Positions 36,780 to 46,121 of a DNA stretch of 64,000 nt are shown one piece after another. A program made the translations under genes and the position numbers. How positions within the stretch are numbered: position 1 is the first letter of the stretch; the number at the start of each line of letters is the position of its first letter. The notes under the pieces were generated by a model. That model worked only from the letters and a program-made list of their open reading frames with translations, had not been told where the DNA came from and ran no database searches. Where the stretch lies: positions 248,001 to 312,000 of the forward strand of contig OZ000552.1 of assembly GCA_963923955.1 (NCBI GenBank), given 5' to 3'. Source of the stretch: G963923955 sp963923955. GTDB taxonomy: Bacteria; Pseudomonadota; Gammaproteobacteria; Eutrophobiales; Eutrophobiaceae.

Positions 36780-38402
36780 ATGAACCTGGCGGAATCCCTG
36801 CTACATGGCTTAAAGAACTATGGCGTCTCGGAAATCTTCGGCATTCCCGGCGACTTTGCCCTGCCGCTGTTCAAGGTCATCGAAGAATCCAAAATCCTGC
36901 CGCTTTATACCTTGAGCCACGAGCCGGGCGTCGGCTTTGCGGCCGATGCTGCGGCACGTTTTCATTGTAAGCCCTCGGTGGCCGCCGTGACCTACGGCGC
37001 CGGTGCCTTCAACATGGTCAATCCGGTGGCTGCGGCCTATGCTGAGAAATCGCCGGTGGTGGTCATCTCCGGCGGGCCGGGGGCGGCGGATAAGAGCACC
37101 GGCCTGCTCGTGCATCACCAGGCCAAGCGCCTGACCTCGCAGCTGGAAATGTTTGCGGAAGTTACCTGCGCGCGGACGATATTGGACGACATGAGCGCAG
37201 CACCGGCGGAGATTGCGCGGGTGCTGTCTCGCTGCATTTTTGAGTCAAGGCCGGTGTATATTGAGGTGCCGCGAGATCGGGTGTTTGATGATTGCGCGGA
37301 GGTGCCGCGCTTGCCGCTGGCACCGCCGGTTGATGCAGAAGCCCTGGCCGCTTGCGTTGCCGAGATCATTGCGCAGATCAATCAGGCCCGCGCGCCGGTG
37401 TTGATGGTGGGCGTGGAGATACGGCGCTATGGCCTGGAACATGCGGTCACCGAGCTGAGCAAAAAACTGGGCATCCCGGTGGTAACGACCTTCATGGGGC
37501 GCGGCCTGCTGGCCAGCGAGCATGTGCCGCTGCAAGGGACCTACTTAGGCATCGCCGGCGATCGGGAATTGACCAATGCGGTAGAACAATCCGACGGCCT
37601 GATCCTGCTGGGCGTACTTTTATCCGATACGAATTTTGGCATATCAGAAAAAAAGATCGACCTGCGCAAGACCATCCTGGCCTGCGATGGGCAGGTCTCG
37701 CTCGGTTATCATACCTATGCCAACATGCCGCTCGCTGCCCTGGTCGGCGAATTAAATCAACAGCTAAAACCCCGTGCGCCGCGGCCGGCGAAGTCCATCC
37801 GCTACCCGAAAGACTTAGCTGCGGATGCGCAGGCCATCACGCCGACAGACATCGCCCGGGCGGTGAATGATGTCTTTGCGCGCAATGAACCCATGCCCAT
37901 TGCCGCGGACATGGGCGATTGTCTGTTCACCGCTTTGGACATTGAAAACACAGAACTGGTCGCGCCGGGGTATTATGCCACGATGGGTTTCGGCGTACCC
38001 TCCGGCCTGGGCGTACAGGCGGCCACAGGAAGGCGGCCCTTGATCATGGTTGGTGATGGTGCCTTTCAGATGACCGGCTGGGAGCTATTAAACTGCCGGC
38101 GTTATGCCTGGAACCCCATCGTCTTGCTATTCAACAACAGCAGTTGGGAAATGCTGCGCGCCTTTCAACCGGAGTCGCGATTTAACGATCTGGATGAATT
38201 GAACTATGCGGAAATTGCCAATAGCCTAGGGGGAAATGGTCGGCGCGTTACTTGTCGGCGGGAACTACAGCAGGCCCTGGATGCAGCAGTACGCGCAACC
38301 GACTGCTTCCAGTTGATCGAGATCATGCTTGAACGCGGACAACTCTCCCAAACCTTATCGCGCTTTGTAACAGGCATCCAGAACATGCGAAAGCGCGGGT
38401 GA
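36780..38402 (+). CDS. Thiamine-diphosphate keto-acid decarboxylase (indole/phenylpyruvate type)
   Basis: A 540-residue enzyme. The catalytic Glu is in LSHEPGVGFAADAAAR. The cofactor motif runs from VGDGAFQMTGWELLN to LLFNNSSWEML. The N-terminus (ESLLHGLKNYGVSEIFGIPGDFALPLFKVIEE) closely follows Azospirillum indolepyruvate/phenylpyruvate decarboxylases. It would turn aromatic 2-oxo acids into aldehydes, a step towards auxin-like or phenylacetic compounds. It is cotranscribed with DyP. No dehydrogenase partner adjoins. Confidence 0.85.
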   Translation: MNLAESLLHGLKNYGVSEIFGIPGDFALPLFKVIEESKILPLYTLSHEPGVGFAADAAARFHCKPSVAAVTYGAGAFNMVNPVAAAYAEKSPVVVISGGPGAADKSTGLLVHHQAKRLTSQLEMFAEVTCARTILDDMSAAPAEIARVLSRCIFESRPVYIEVPRDRVFDDCAEVPRLPLAPPVDAEALAACVAEIIAQINQARAPVLMVGVEIRRYGLEHAVTELSKKLGIPVVTTFMGRGLLASEHVPLQGTYLGIAGDRELTNAVEQSDGLILLGVLLSDTNFGISEKKIDLRKTILACDGQVSLGYHTYANMPLAALVGELNQQLKPRAPRPAKSIRYPKDLAADAQAITPTDIARAVNDVFARNEPMPIAADMGDCLFTALDIENTELVAPGYYATMGFGVPSGLGVQAATGRRPLIMVGDGAFQMTGWELLNCRRYAWNPIVLLFNNSSWEMLRAFQPESRFNDLDELNYAEIANSLGGNGRRVTCRRELQQALDAAVRATDCFQLIEIMLERGQLSQTLSRFVTGIQNMRKRG

Positions 38403-38547
38403 TGCGCCAGACGAAATCAACGCGGAGAGATCATATACCGTGTGAACGTCAAGACGATAAATGAGAACATGGGCGACCTCGGCAGGAGAGAGGGGATCGC
38501 CGTGCATGCGGTGGCCTTGATCGACTAGCGTTGGAAGTGAGCGCCAG

Positions 38548-39951
38548 ATGGCACTAAAAAAGATCAAACACATTCCGAAGTTAAAAGTCGGGACGCAAAT
38601 CAGGGCCGCGGAATGCCTTGATGCCCAAAGCACTTGCCGGGCAGGTTCTCCTGACAAGGCCGGCGTGTTTCACTACGAGGCCAGATCACACAAGCGCTGC
38701 CCCCATGTGGTGAAATTCTCCGGCGGGGCGACCAGCGGCATGATGCTGTTCACGCTGCTGGAAGCCGGCTTGCTGAAGGCCGAGCGGGGCGATGTCGTCA
38801 TTTTCAACAACACCTCGTGCGAGCATCCCAATACGTACGAGTTCGCCGCCCAGTGCAAACGCATCGTTGAAGCGCGTTACGGCATTCCCTTCTTCTGGCT
38901 TGAATACCAGACCTATGAAGACGCCCGGCAGGGCGAGTATGTGCGCCTGCCCGCTTTCAAATTGGTGAACACAGCGCCCGCCTCAAAGGCCAACCCGGAC
39001 GGCTACCACCACAAGGGCGAGGTCTTCGAGGAGATGCTCAGTTTCAAGGGGTATGTGCCGAATGTGTTCCAGCGCACCTGCACCCAAACATTGAAACTGG
39101 AGACCAGCCGCTCCTTTTTGCGCGAATGGTTTGCCAACAAGCCGGCCACCGCGCGGCTGGGGCACTTTGGCAAGACCAGCCGCATCAATGAGGATGAACA
39201 ATACAAACGGCATATCAGCAACGGGGGCGCCGTACCGCAGCCCATCTTTGCCGCCAAGAAGGCCTATTTGCAACAGTGTCCGCTGGCGCGTGCAGCGCAA
39301 TCGTTTGTGGATTTCAGCGCTGCCGTTATCCCCTTTACCAACCAGCAACTGGTACGCGGCGTATATGGCGCCAAGGCGCACTTTGGCGGCGGTGGTATTG
39401 AATATGTGTCCTTCGTCGGCATTCGCCATGATGAGATGCAGCGCGTTAGCAAAATACAGCAGCGCAATGCCGGCGGCCCTGCGGCTGGCGGCCATGAAGG
39501 CGAGCATGTGTATATGCCGTTAGCCGCTATGGGCATTAGCGCCGATGACGTTCATGCCTTCTGGAATAAGCAGACCTGGCGGCTGGCACTGAACAAGGCG
39601 GATAAGCTGGGGAATTGCGTATTTTGTTTTATGAAGGGCAAAGCGTCTTTGTTGGCGGCCAAGGCGGCGCTTGAGCAGGAAGGCCAAGCAGGTGCAGATC
39701 ACGCCGTCCCGTCCCCTGCATCAACACAGGGTACGCCCTGCGACCTGCGCTGGTGGGCGGACATTGAAGAGCGATATGGCCGCGATCTGAAGGCCGAGGC
39801 ACGGGAGATCAAATCCACCGTGCCGAATGACTTCATCGGTTTCTTCGGCGCCTCACGCAGCCTCTCCTACCGGCGCTTGGCAGATGCTGACCCGTCGGCC
39901 AAGGCCGGCCTGGCGGCCTCCGCCAGTTTGCCTTGCGATTGCACCGACTGA
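38548..39951 (+). CDS. PAPS-reductase-like ATP pyrophosphatase (DndC/SspD-like?)
   Basis: A 467-residue protein. The PP-loop is FSGGATSGMM at residues 57-66, and FNNTSCEHPNTYEF and FFWLEYQTYED follow as in PAPS reductases. RTCTQTLKLE and GNCVFCFMKG contain Cys that could hold an iron-sulfur cluster. A segment from about 200 to 330 is specific to this protein. With the adjacent cysteine desulfurase it resembles the sulfur-insertion chemistry of DNA phosphorothioation (DndC with DndA). DndB, DndD and DndE are absent. It heads a five-gene operon. Confidence 0.72.
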   Translation: MALKKIKHIPKLKVGTQIRAAECLDAQSTCRAGSPDKAGVFHYEARSHKRCPHVVKFSGGATSGMMLFTLLEAGLLKAERGDVVIFNNTSCEHPNTYEFAAQCKRIVEARYGIPFFWLEYQTYEDARQGEYVRLPAFKLVNTAPASKANPDGYHHKGEVFEEMLSFKGYVPNVFQRTCTQTLKLETSRSFLREWFANKPATARLGHFGKTSRINEDEQYKRHISNGGAVPQPIFAAKKAYLQQCPLARAAQSFVDFSAAVIPFTNQQLVRGVYGAKAHFGGGGIEYVSFVGIRHDEMQRVSKIQQRNAGGPAAGGHEGEHVYMPLAAMGISADDVHAFWNKQTWRLALNKADKLGNCVFCFMKGKASLLAAKAALEQEGQAGADHAVPSPASTQGTPCDLRWWADIEERYGRDLKAEAREIKSTVPNDFIGFFGASRSLSYRRLADADPSAKAGLAASASLPCDCTD

Positions 39952-39953
39952 GC

Positions 39954-41102
39954 ATGCCGCAGCCGCCTATCTATCTGGACAATCAATCCACCACGCCGCT
40001 GGACCCGCAGGTGCTGGAGGCCATGTTGCCGTACTTTGGGCAGATCTACGGCAACCCGCATGCCAGCGAGCATGTATTCGGCTGGCAGGCATTTGCCGCG
40101 CTTGAGCGCGCCCGGCTGGAGGTGGCCGAGCTGATCGGGGCGGAGAAGTCCACCATCGTATTCACCTCCGGGGCAACGGAATCCGTGTCGCTGGCCATCT
40201 TAGGCCTGGCGCAGCCACCCAGTCGCCGCGCCCGCCACAAGATCATCACCGCCGCCACCGAGCATGCCTGCGTGTTGGAGAGTTGCCGACAGATGCAGCG
40301 CCTTGGCTATGAGTTGAATATCATGCCGGTGGCAAGCGATGGCCTGATCGATCCAGCGCGCTTGCAAGAGCAGCTCGATGATAACACCCTCCTGGTGTCG
40401 ATCATGCTGGCGAACAATGAGATCGGCGTACTCCAGCCGCTGGCCGAGATCGCTGCGCTTTGCCGCCGGGCCGGTTGTCTTAGCCATACCGATGCCACGC
40501 AGGCGGTTGGCAAAATCCCGGTGGATGTTAAGGCGCTGGGCGTTGATATGCTGAGCGCCTCGGCGCACAAGCTGTACGGCCCGAAGGGCATCGGCCTGCT
40601 CTTTATTCGGCCCGGCATGGAGCGGGCATTACAAGCGCAGGTGCATGGCGGCGGGCAGGAAAAAGGCTTGCGCCCCGGCACCGTGCCGGTAGCCCTGGCG
40701 GTGGGATTTGGCGCGGCGACACGGCTGGCCGGTGAGAACATGGCGAGTGAGGCCGAGCGGCTGCTTGCATTGCGCGACCTGCTGCTTGCGCGCTTGCAAA
40801 CAAGCATCCCGGAACTCCAGGTGCTTGGCAGCATGAAACAGCGCCTGCCGGGCAATCTGTCTCTTGTCTTTCCGAATGTCTCGGGCGATCATCTGCTCGC
40901 CCGACTTGGTGAGCGGCTGGCCGTCTCCACCGGCTCATCATGTTCATCAAGCAGCACTCGGCCTTCCCATGTGATCCGGGCGCTGGGCGTAGGCGAGGAT
41001 GTCGCCAATGCCGCCTTGCGCATCAGCATCGGCCGTTTCAACACAAAAGAAGAAATTGAGCAAGCTGCCGACATGCTGCTATCGGTGGCGGCTGGCGAGT
41101 AA
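39954..41102 (+). CDS. Cysteine desulfurase (IscS/DndA-like)
   Basis: A 382-residue PLP enzyme starting PIYLDNQSTTPLDPQV. VFTSGATESVSLAI, SHTDATQAVGKIPVDVK and SASAHKLYGPKGIGLLF (PLP Lys in AHK) are canonical. The mobile active-site loop reads STGSSCSSSS with the persulfide Cys. The ATG lies two bases after the preceding gene, so the pair is translated together. It would supply sulfur to the PAPS-reductase-like protein. The position outside an isc cluster argues for a dedicated desulfurase. Confidence 0.9.
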   Translation: MPQPPIYLDNQSTTPLDPQVLEAMLPYFGQIYGNPHASEHVFGWQAFAALERARLEVAELIGAEKSTIVFTSGATESVSLAILGLAQPPSRRARHKIITAATEHACVLESCRQMQRLGYELNIMPVASDGLIDPARLQEQLDDNTLLVSIMLANNEIGVLQPLAEIAALCRRAGCLSHTDATQAVGKIPVDVKALGVDMLSASAHKLYGPKGIGLLFIRPGMERALQAQVHGGGQEKGLRPGTVPVALAVGFGAATRLAGENMASEAERLLALRDLLLARLQTSIPELQVLGSMKQRLPGNLSLVFPNVSGDHLLARLGERLAVSTGSSCSSSSTRPSHVIRALGVGEDVANAALRISIGRFNTKEEIEQAADMLLSVAAGE

Positions 41103-41118
41103 AGTTACGAAAACGAAT

Positions 41119-43077
41119 ATGACTGAACCCGATCTTCATTTTAGCCCCGGCGGTACGCTGGAAGGCTTTACCTCGGCCGGCGTGCAAGCCTTCAATGAGT
41201 TAAACCCGGACGCCATTGTGCGGGAGTTGATCCAGAACTCGCTGGATGCGGTGCGGGAAGATGGCCGGGAAGAGGCAATGATGCGTTTTGAGTTGAGCGA
41301 GATAGCGCTTGCCGAGGTGCCGGCGATAGAGACCTACCGCGAGAGATTTGACCGGGCGGTTGCATCGCAAAGGCAACGTCTTGGCGGCGAGTTGCCTGCT
41401 CAGGCGGCGATGGTGGCGGATGCGATAAGGGACGAACTGGAAAAGGACACGGTGCAGGTACTCTCGGTTTTGGATAACGGCCTGGGTTTGGATGAGCAAC
41501 GCATGCTTGGTCTGCTGGCTGATGGCCTCAGCGTGAAGACAAGCGCCGGCGCCGGTGCAGTCGGCAATGGCCACCTCACCGCCATTCCCGCCTCCAATCT
41601 GCGCTATGTCCTGTACGGCGGCTTGCGCGCCGGGGGCAGGCAGATAGCCACCGGCCATGCCGTGCTGGCCTCGTTTGCCGATGAGCAGGGCAGGCGCATG
41701 GGCAAGGATGGCTACTACGCGCTCTCCGTGAGTCCATCAATGGAAACCCCCTATGACTTCGTGCCGGCTGGCGCCATGGCACCGTTGATCAAAACCAGGC
41801 TGGACTGGATTGCGGCCAATTTCGACTCCGGAACCGGCGCCGCCGTCATCATCCCGGGCTTTAACGGCTTTCGGGAACCCGGCGAGCTGTGGGCGCTGAT
41901 CAGCAAGGCGGCGGCTTGCAGCTTCTTTGCCGCCATCGCCGATGGCCATTTGCAGATTGCCTACCAAGACGGCAGCGGCGAGCAGCGCCTGGACCAATCC
42001 ACCATTGCCGGCGTGTTTGCGGGCGAGCTGGCCGGGGAGAGACGGGCCAGGCATTTTCTCTCCGGCGGGCGGGCTGCCCAGGCGTATCAAACCGCAACAC
42101 GGGGCCGGCCTTATTCCGTTGATGTCGGCTGTGGCCGGGTGGAAGTGCGGCTGCTGGACAGCGAGGACGGCCGCTCCCGCATCGATCTGTGCCGCAATGG
42201 TATGTGGATCAGCGATCGGCTGCCGCGCTTGAACATCAGCAAATTCACGGATCGCAAGCCCTTTCATGCCTTGATCAAAGTCACCGCTCGGGATGGCGAC
42301 ATCCATAGCCTGATCCGCAAGTCGGAAGGGCCGCTGCACAACCACATTGAGGCGAAGAAGTGGCTGCAACCGCACGAGAAAAGGCGGCTGGAGAATGCCT
42401 TCAAGAAGATCGCCGATTTTCTGTTGGATACGCTTGAGCGATTTGCCCAGGAGACCTTTGCGGTGGATGATTTTTTGAACATTCACATTGAGGATAGCGG
42501 TGCAGTCGGTGGCCTGCGCGCCGGCAATATCGGTAAGTTCGAGGAAGAGCCGGCGCGCCCGCCGAGAAGCCCGAAGGGCGGCAGCCGCAGCAAGGGTGGC
42601 GCTGAGGGTGATGGCAATGGAGCGGGTGATGGCGGCGGGGGCGGTGGCGACAGCAACCCCAACGCATTCAGGCGCAGCGGCAATGCCGTGCCCTTCGGTG
42701 CTGTCCCGGTGCCGACCGGCCTGCGCGCCTGTCTGGTGGAACTGCATCCGCAGGCGGCGCTGAACGCCGATACCGAGGCCGAAATCCGCTTTATCTTAGA
42801 TGAAAACATCGACACCAGCTGCGACCGCAGCAGTGAGGAGCAGTTCGTTAGCTTAAAAGCAGTGGCATTGAACGGGATGGCCGTGGCCGATGAGCAGCTG
42901 ATCAAGGGCGATGCCGGTGTGCTGGGTGTGCGGCTGGGGCGCTTTGCGCCGGATGAACCGCACCGGCTTAGCTTTGAGTATGAGCTGCCGGCGGGGTTTG
43001 CTGTGCCGGCCGGTGAGCGCGTGTTTCTACGCGCCGAGATCGTCTGCCGCCGCAAACAGACCGGCCAGCAGCCATGA
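41119..43077 (+). CDS. GHKL (Hsp90-like) ATPase of the five-gene operon
   Basis: A 652-residue protein. The Bergerat ATP fold has the N box ELIQNSLDA (residues 36-44), G1 box DNGLGL (119-124) and G2-like AGAVGNGHL (145-153). A middle region has KPFHALIKVTARDGD. A glycine-rich linker (about 505-530) leads to a C-terminal domain of unknown fold. The start at 41119 fits the family; an in-frame extension reaches into the desulfurase gene. Related GHKL ATPases occur in restriction and defence loci (MutL/MORC-like). The next gene overlaps its stop (ATGA). Confidence 0.75.
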   Translation: MTEPDLHFSPGGTLEGFTSAGVQAFNELNPDAIVRELIQNSLDAVREDGREEAMMRFELSEIALAEVPAIETYRERFDRAVASQRQRLGGELPAQAAMVADAIRDELEKDTVQVLSVLDNGLGLDEQRMLGLLADGLSVKTSAGAGAVGNGHLTAIPASNLRYVLYGGLRAGGRQIATGHAVLASFADEQGRRMGKDGYYALSVSPSMETPYDFVPAGAMAPLIKTRLDWIAANFDSGTGAAVIIPGFNGFREPGELWALISKAAACSFFAAIADGHLQIAYQDGSGEQRLDQSTIAGVFAGELAGERRARHFLSGGRAAQAYQTATRGRPYSVDVGCGRVEVRLLDSEDGRSRIDLCRNGMWISDRLPRLNISKFTDRKPFHALIKVTARDGDIHSLIRKSEGPLHNHIEAKKWLQPHEKRRLENAFKKIADFLLDTLERFAQETFAVDDFLNIHIEDSGAVGGLRAGNIGKFEEEPARPPRSPKGGSRSKGGAEGDGNGAGDGGGGGGDSNPNAFRRSGNAVPFGAVPVPTGLRACLVELHPQAALNADTEAEIRFILDENIDTSCDRSSEEQFVSLKAVALNGMAVADEQLIKGDAGVLGVRLGRFAPDEPHRLSFEYELPAGFAVPAGERVFLRAEIVCRRKQTGQQP

Positions 43078-43946
43078 CAAAGGCAGCTGCAGCAGTGCGC
43101 GCCTTGCCGCACCCGGCCATAGAGGACGGCAATTTCTCTTTTCCGACCGGCGATTACCGCGTAACAACGCAGCTGCCGGACAACACCGGCACCAGGGTTA
43201 TCCTCCAGCATACGATCACCGGCGCGCCCTTTATCGAGCGCCTGCTGGTGGAGGGCGAGGCGCGGTTTGCCTGTCTGGTGTCGGTGGCAAAGACCGGCTA
43301 TCGCAAGCTGCACATAGCCGATGCCACTGCCGCCGAGCAGGAGGTGCGCTGGGACCTGGCGGTGGTCGGCGAGCCGCCCATGCTGGGGCCGCTGGTGCTG
43401 TATGTCGGCACCGGCTTGCAGCATACATTCACCGCCCAGGACGGCGTGGCCCCGGCCTGGCAGGGGCAGGGCATTGATGTGCCGAAGGGCGTGCGGCTGG
43501 CCCGGCGCGGCTACCTGCGCCCGGTGGCCTCCATTGCCAGTCTTCTAAGCGTCCAGTGCGCTGAGGGCATGCCGCCCGGCAGCTTCACCGTGAAGGCCAA
43601 TTCCAATGAGGGCTTTTACTTCAGCCTGGAGGCGGCCACGGATGTGTTTCGATTTCTGCAAAACCCGCAAGGCGAGGCGGCCCTGCGCGCCAGCATGCTC
43701 ACCCATGCGGTGAGCCAGTGCTTTAACATCCTGCAAAAGGACTACAGCAAATCCGCCGAGGACGATGGCGAGGATGGCGGCTGGGAGCAGCACAAAAACC
43801 TGCTCGCACTGGCGGATTGGTTGCAAGATAAGGGCATGCAGCACTGGAGCGAGGATGGCTTTGATGCCGTCCGCACGGCAACAGAGTTATACCCGATGCA
43901 GCTGCCGAAACCGGAGCGGACGCATGATGCGCTACCCGGCACTTGA
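43074..43946 (+). CDS. Unknown protein of the five-gene operon
   Basis: A 290-residue protein I do not recognise. It has no signal peptide or membrane helix. The N-terminal half looks beta-rich (FSFPTGDYRVTTQLPDN, RVILQHTITGAPFIE, GPLVLYVGTGLQHTF). The C-terminal half is helical and acidic around residues 222-230 (KSAEDDGEDGG). Its start overlaps the ATPase stop by four bases and its end overlaps the next gene by 23 bases. Such tight coupling suggests a stable complex with its neighbours. Confidence 0.7.
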   Translation: MTKAAAAVRALPHPAIEDGNFSFPTGDYRVTTQLPDNTGTRVILQHTITGAPFIERLLVEGEARFACLVSVAKTGYRKLHIADATAAEQEVRWDLAVVGEPPMLGPLVLYVGTGLQHTFTAQDGVAPAWQGQGIDVPKGVRLARRGYLRPVASIASLLSVQCAEGMPPGSFTVKANSNEGFYFSLEAATDVFRFLQNPQGEAALRASMLTHAVSQCFNILQKDYSKSAEDDGEDGGWEQHKNLLALADWLQDKGMQHWSEDGFDAVRTATELYPMQLPKPERTHDALPGT

Positions 43947-44793
43947 TGACGCCGGCTATACCGCCTTGCGTAAAGCGCTGCTGAAAGAAAAGGGCGGCGA
44001 TCAGCAAAAAGCACTGCTGACAGCGGCAAGAGACAGCCGCGATTTTATCGGCTGGCTTGAGCAGCGCATTGGCCCGGAGGGCACCGGCGAACCGTTTGAT
44101 ATAGGAGATGAGCAGCTATCCGAAGGTGAATACAAGGAGCTGCCGGCGATGGTGGAACAGCAGTTGTTTGAGCGCTGGGCCGGGCTAACGCCGGCGCTGG
44201 CTAGCGAGGAGACCTTCTGGGGCTATGTAACGCTGACATATATTCGGCAGGGGCTTATCGAAGCGCATTTTCTGGCTGGCAATAGCGCTAACCTGGCCGG
44301 TCTGGAGCGCATCGACAGGGCATTGAAGGATGATCATGCAAAGGGCATGGATGATGTTACGCGCACGATCTTGCGGCGCCTGGGCGGCCTGCCGGAGGTC
44401 AGAGGCAAGAGAAGCGTGTATGTGGATTGCCCGTTTGCGCGCGCCTGGTGGCGGGGCTATGTGGCCAGAGAGGTCTGTGCGGAAACCGGTGCTGACTTTC
44501 ATCGGGTGTGGCAGACGTTGACTACTACACAAACCTATTGGGAGAAACTGATCGACCTGATCGTATCCCGCAATGCCGTGTTGGGCGACAGCAAGGTGCG
44601 CTCGGCCTTGATCTGGGCTGTCTCCGAGCGGTTGGATGAGCCGGGCTTGCTTGTGGCTGATACAATCAGGACGATTTCGCGGCAGATCGGCATCCGTGCC
44701 GCCTGGCAGGAACTGGCCGTATTCGAAACCAGCGATCTGAAACAGCTGATGGCGCGGGAGTTTCTGCCAAAAACCCCTGCCAGCCAGGACTAA
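43924..44793 (+). CDS. Unknown C-terminal component of the five-gene operon
   Basis: A 289-residue protein starting MMRYPALDDAGYTALRKAL. A conserved-looking part includes RWAGLTPALASEETFWGYVTLTYI and VDCPFARAWWRGYVAREVC. It may correspond to a Pfam unknown-function family (DUF6339), but I cannot confirm that. No catalytic motif is evident. The longer in-frame start at 43765 lies deep inside the preceding gene and is not used. It ends the operon. Confidence 0.68.
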   Translation: MMRYPALDDAGYTALRKALLKEKGGDQQKALLTAARDSRDFIGWLEQRIGPEGTGEPFDIGDEQLSEGEYKELPAMVEQQLFERWAGLTPALASEETFWGYVTLTYIRQGLIEAHFLAGNSANLAGLERIDRALKDDHAKGMDDVTRTILRRLGGLPEVRGKRSVYVDCPFARAWWRGYVAREVCAETGADFHRVWQTLTTTQTYWEKLIDLIVSRNAVLGDSKVRSALIWAVSERLDEPGLLVADTIRTISRQIGIRAAWQELAVFETSDLKQLMAREFLPKTPASQD

Positions 44794-45062
44794 CCAGGGC
44801 GGGTTACGGGGGCAGGTTTATCGCCCTGAACTGCCAGCCCTTGGTTTGACGATAGGAACTTGCAAGCCTGAGCCGAAGGATGCCAGTTGGCATCCGCCCA
44901 CAGCCGCCCGGAGAGGTTCGAGTCCGCCACTATGAAGCAGATGGCATCGGCGATCTCGGTCGGGGAGCAGCCGCACTCATACTCGGCGATGGGATGCGTG
45001 AAGGTATCACTGCCTGTGCCCTGAAAAACGAGATGATAGTGCTGACCTAAGGAGACGCTGCT
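44790..45062 (-). pseudogene. Possible gene remnant facing the operon
   Basis: The 325-base gap after the five-gene operon contains a 90-codon stop-free frame on the minus strand with no start codon. It reads HYHLVFQGTGSDTF, then HPIAEYECGCSPTEIADAIC, then SGRLWADANWHPSAQ. The sequence looks protein-like but I recognise no family. It may be the end of a decayed gene. The rest of the gap holds nothing identifiable. Confidence 0.25.
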
Positions 45063-45118
45063 TTATAATGAGAGAAATAATTTAACGTATCCCTTTCCCA
45101 TAGCTATGGAGAAAAATC

Positions 45119-45892
45119 ATGAGTGAACACATAAAAATCTCGGTTGATGAAGGCATTCAGCGGGTTCAGATTGCGCGGCCGGACAAGAAGAATGCCCTGA
45201 CTTTCGAAATGTATGCAGGTCTGACTGCCGCCTTGCGGGAGGCGAATGAAAATGACGAAATTCTTGTTACTGTGTTGACGGGATCTGGTGACAGTTATTG
45301 CAGCGGTAATGATATTCAGGACTTTCTGCAAAACCCGACTGCGGATGATTCCAGTCCGGTGCTTGCTTTTGCCTTTGTGCATACGATCATCGGCTCAGAG
45401 AAGCCGGTTATTGCGGCGGTGAACGGGGTGGCGGTTGGGGTTGGTGCAACGATGCTGCTGCATTGCGATCTTGTCTATGCCTCGCCTGATGCCAGTTTTC
45501 AATTTCCCTTTGTGAATGTCGGGCTGTGTCCCGAGGCAGGCTCATCAGCCCTGTTGCCGGCCTTGCTCGGTCATCACAGGGCCTCTGAATTATTGCTATT
45601 AGGTGAGCGCTTTGATGCCGATACGGCCAAGCAGATGGGCCTGGTTAATGCTGTCGTGGCGGAGGTGGAAGCAGCCGCCATGACCGCGGCAGAGCGCATC
45701 GCCGCACAACCCCCTGAAGCACTGCGAATAACGAAAAAATTACTCAAGAGTTCGATGCGTGACAACATCAGTGCGGCGGTGCAACGCGAGAATGCGCATT
45801 TCCTGCCCATGTTAAAAGAGGCCGAGGCCAAAGAGGCCCTATCGGCCTTTATGGAAAAGCGCAAACCGGATTTTTCTGCTAAGCAGTCTTGA
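45119..45892 (+). CDS. Enoyl-CoA hydratase/isomerase family protein
   Basis: A 257-residue crotonase-fold enzyme. Oxyanion-hole regions are GSGDSYCSGNDIQDF and NGVAVGVGATMLLHCDLVYA. FPFVNVGLCPEAGSSALLP carries one catalytic Glu of the CPEAGSS type, seen in many hydratase and delta-isomerase members. The substrate cannot be assigned. The ATG at 45119 follows a GGAG ribosome site. It is monocistronic. Confidence 0.88.
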   Translation: MSEHIKISVDEGIQRVQIARPDKKNALTFEMYAGLTAALREANENDEILVTVLTGSGDSYCSGNDIQDFLQNPTADDSSPVLAFAFVHTIIGSEKPVIAAVNGVAVGVGATMLLHCDLVYASPDASFQFPFVNVGLCPEAGSSALLPALLGHHRASELLLLGERFDADTAKQMGLVNAVVAEVEAAAMTAAERIAAQPPEALRITKKLLKSSMRDNISAAVQRENAHFLPMLKEAEAKEALSAFMEKRKPDFSAKQS

Positions 45893-46121
45893 AAATGCGC
45901 TGCCTTGCGGGGTAAAACTTTGCACTATGCGAAGCTGTTTTTGCCTGTAGATCCTTGTGCCCCGTAGAAGCCAGATGTTCGCATCAGACAAGCACTGCCG
46001 AGGATTCGCTCATCCTGTCTGAGTTGGATTCAAGCATCGCCACCTTAAGCCTTTACCCAGTCGGGCTTGCGCTTGTCATGGATCCTCGTATCAACATTGA
46101 ACACAACGCACCTTTCAAACA

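Noticed and set aside
38548..41102. Standard Dnd phosphorothioation cluster
   Set aside because: Only DndC-like and DndA-like genes are present; DndB, DndD and DndE are absent and other unknown genes occupy the operon.
41737..42747. 336-codon frame antisense to the GHKL ATPase
   Set aside because: The sense frame contains N, G1 and G2 ATP motifs and overlaps its neighbours correctly; the antisense frame is a GC-bias shadow.
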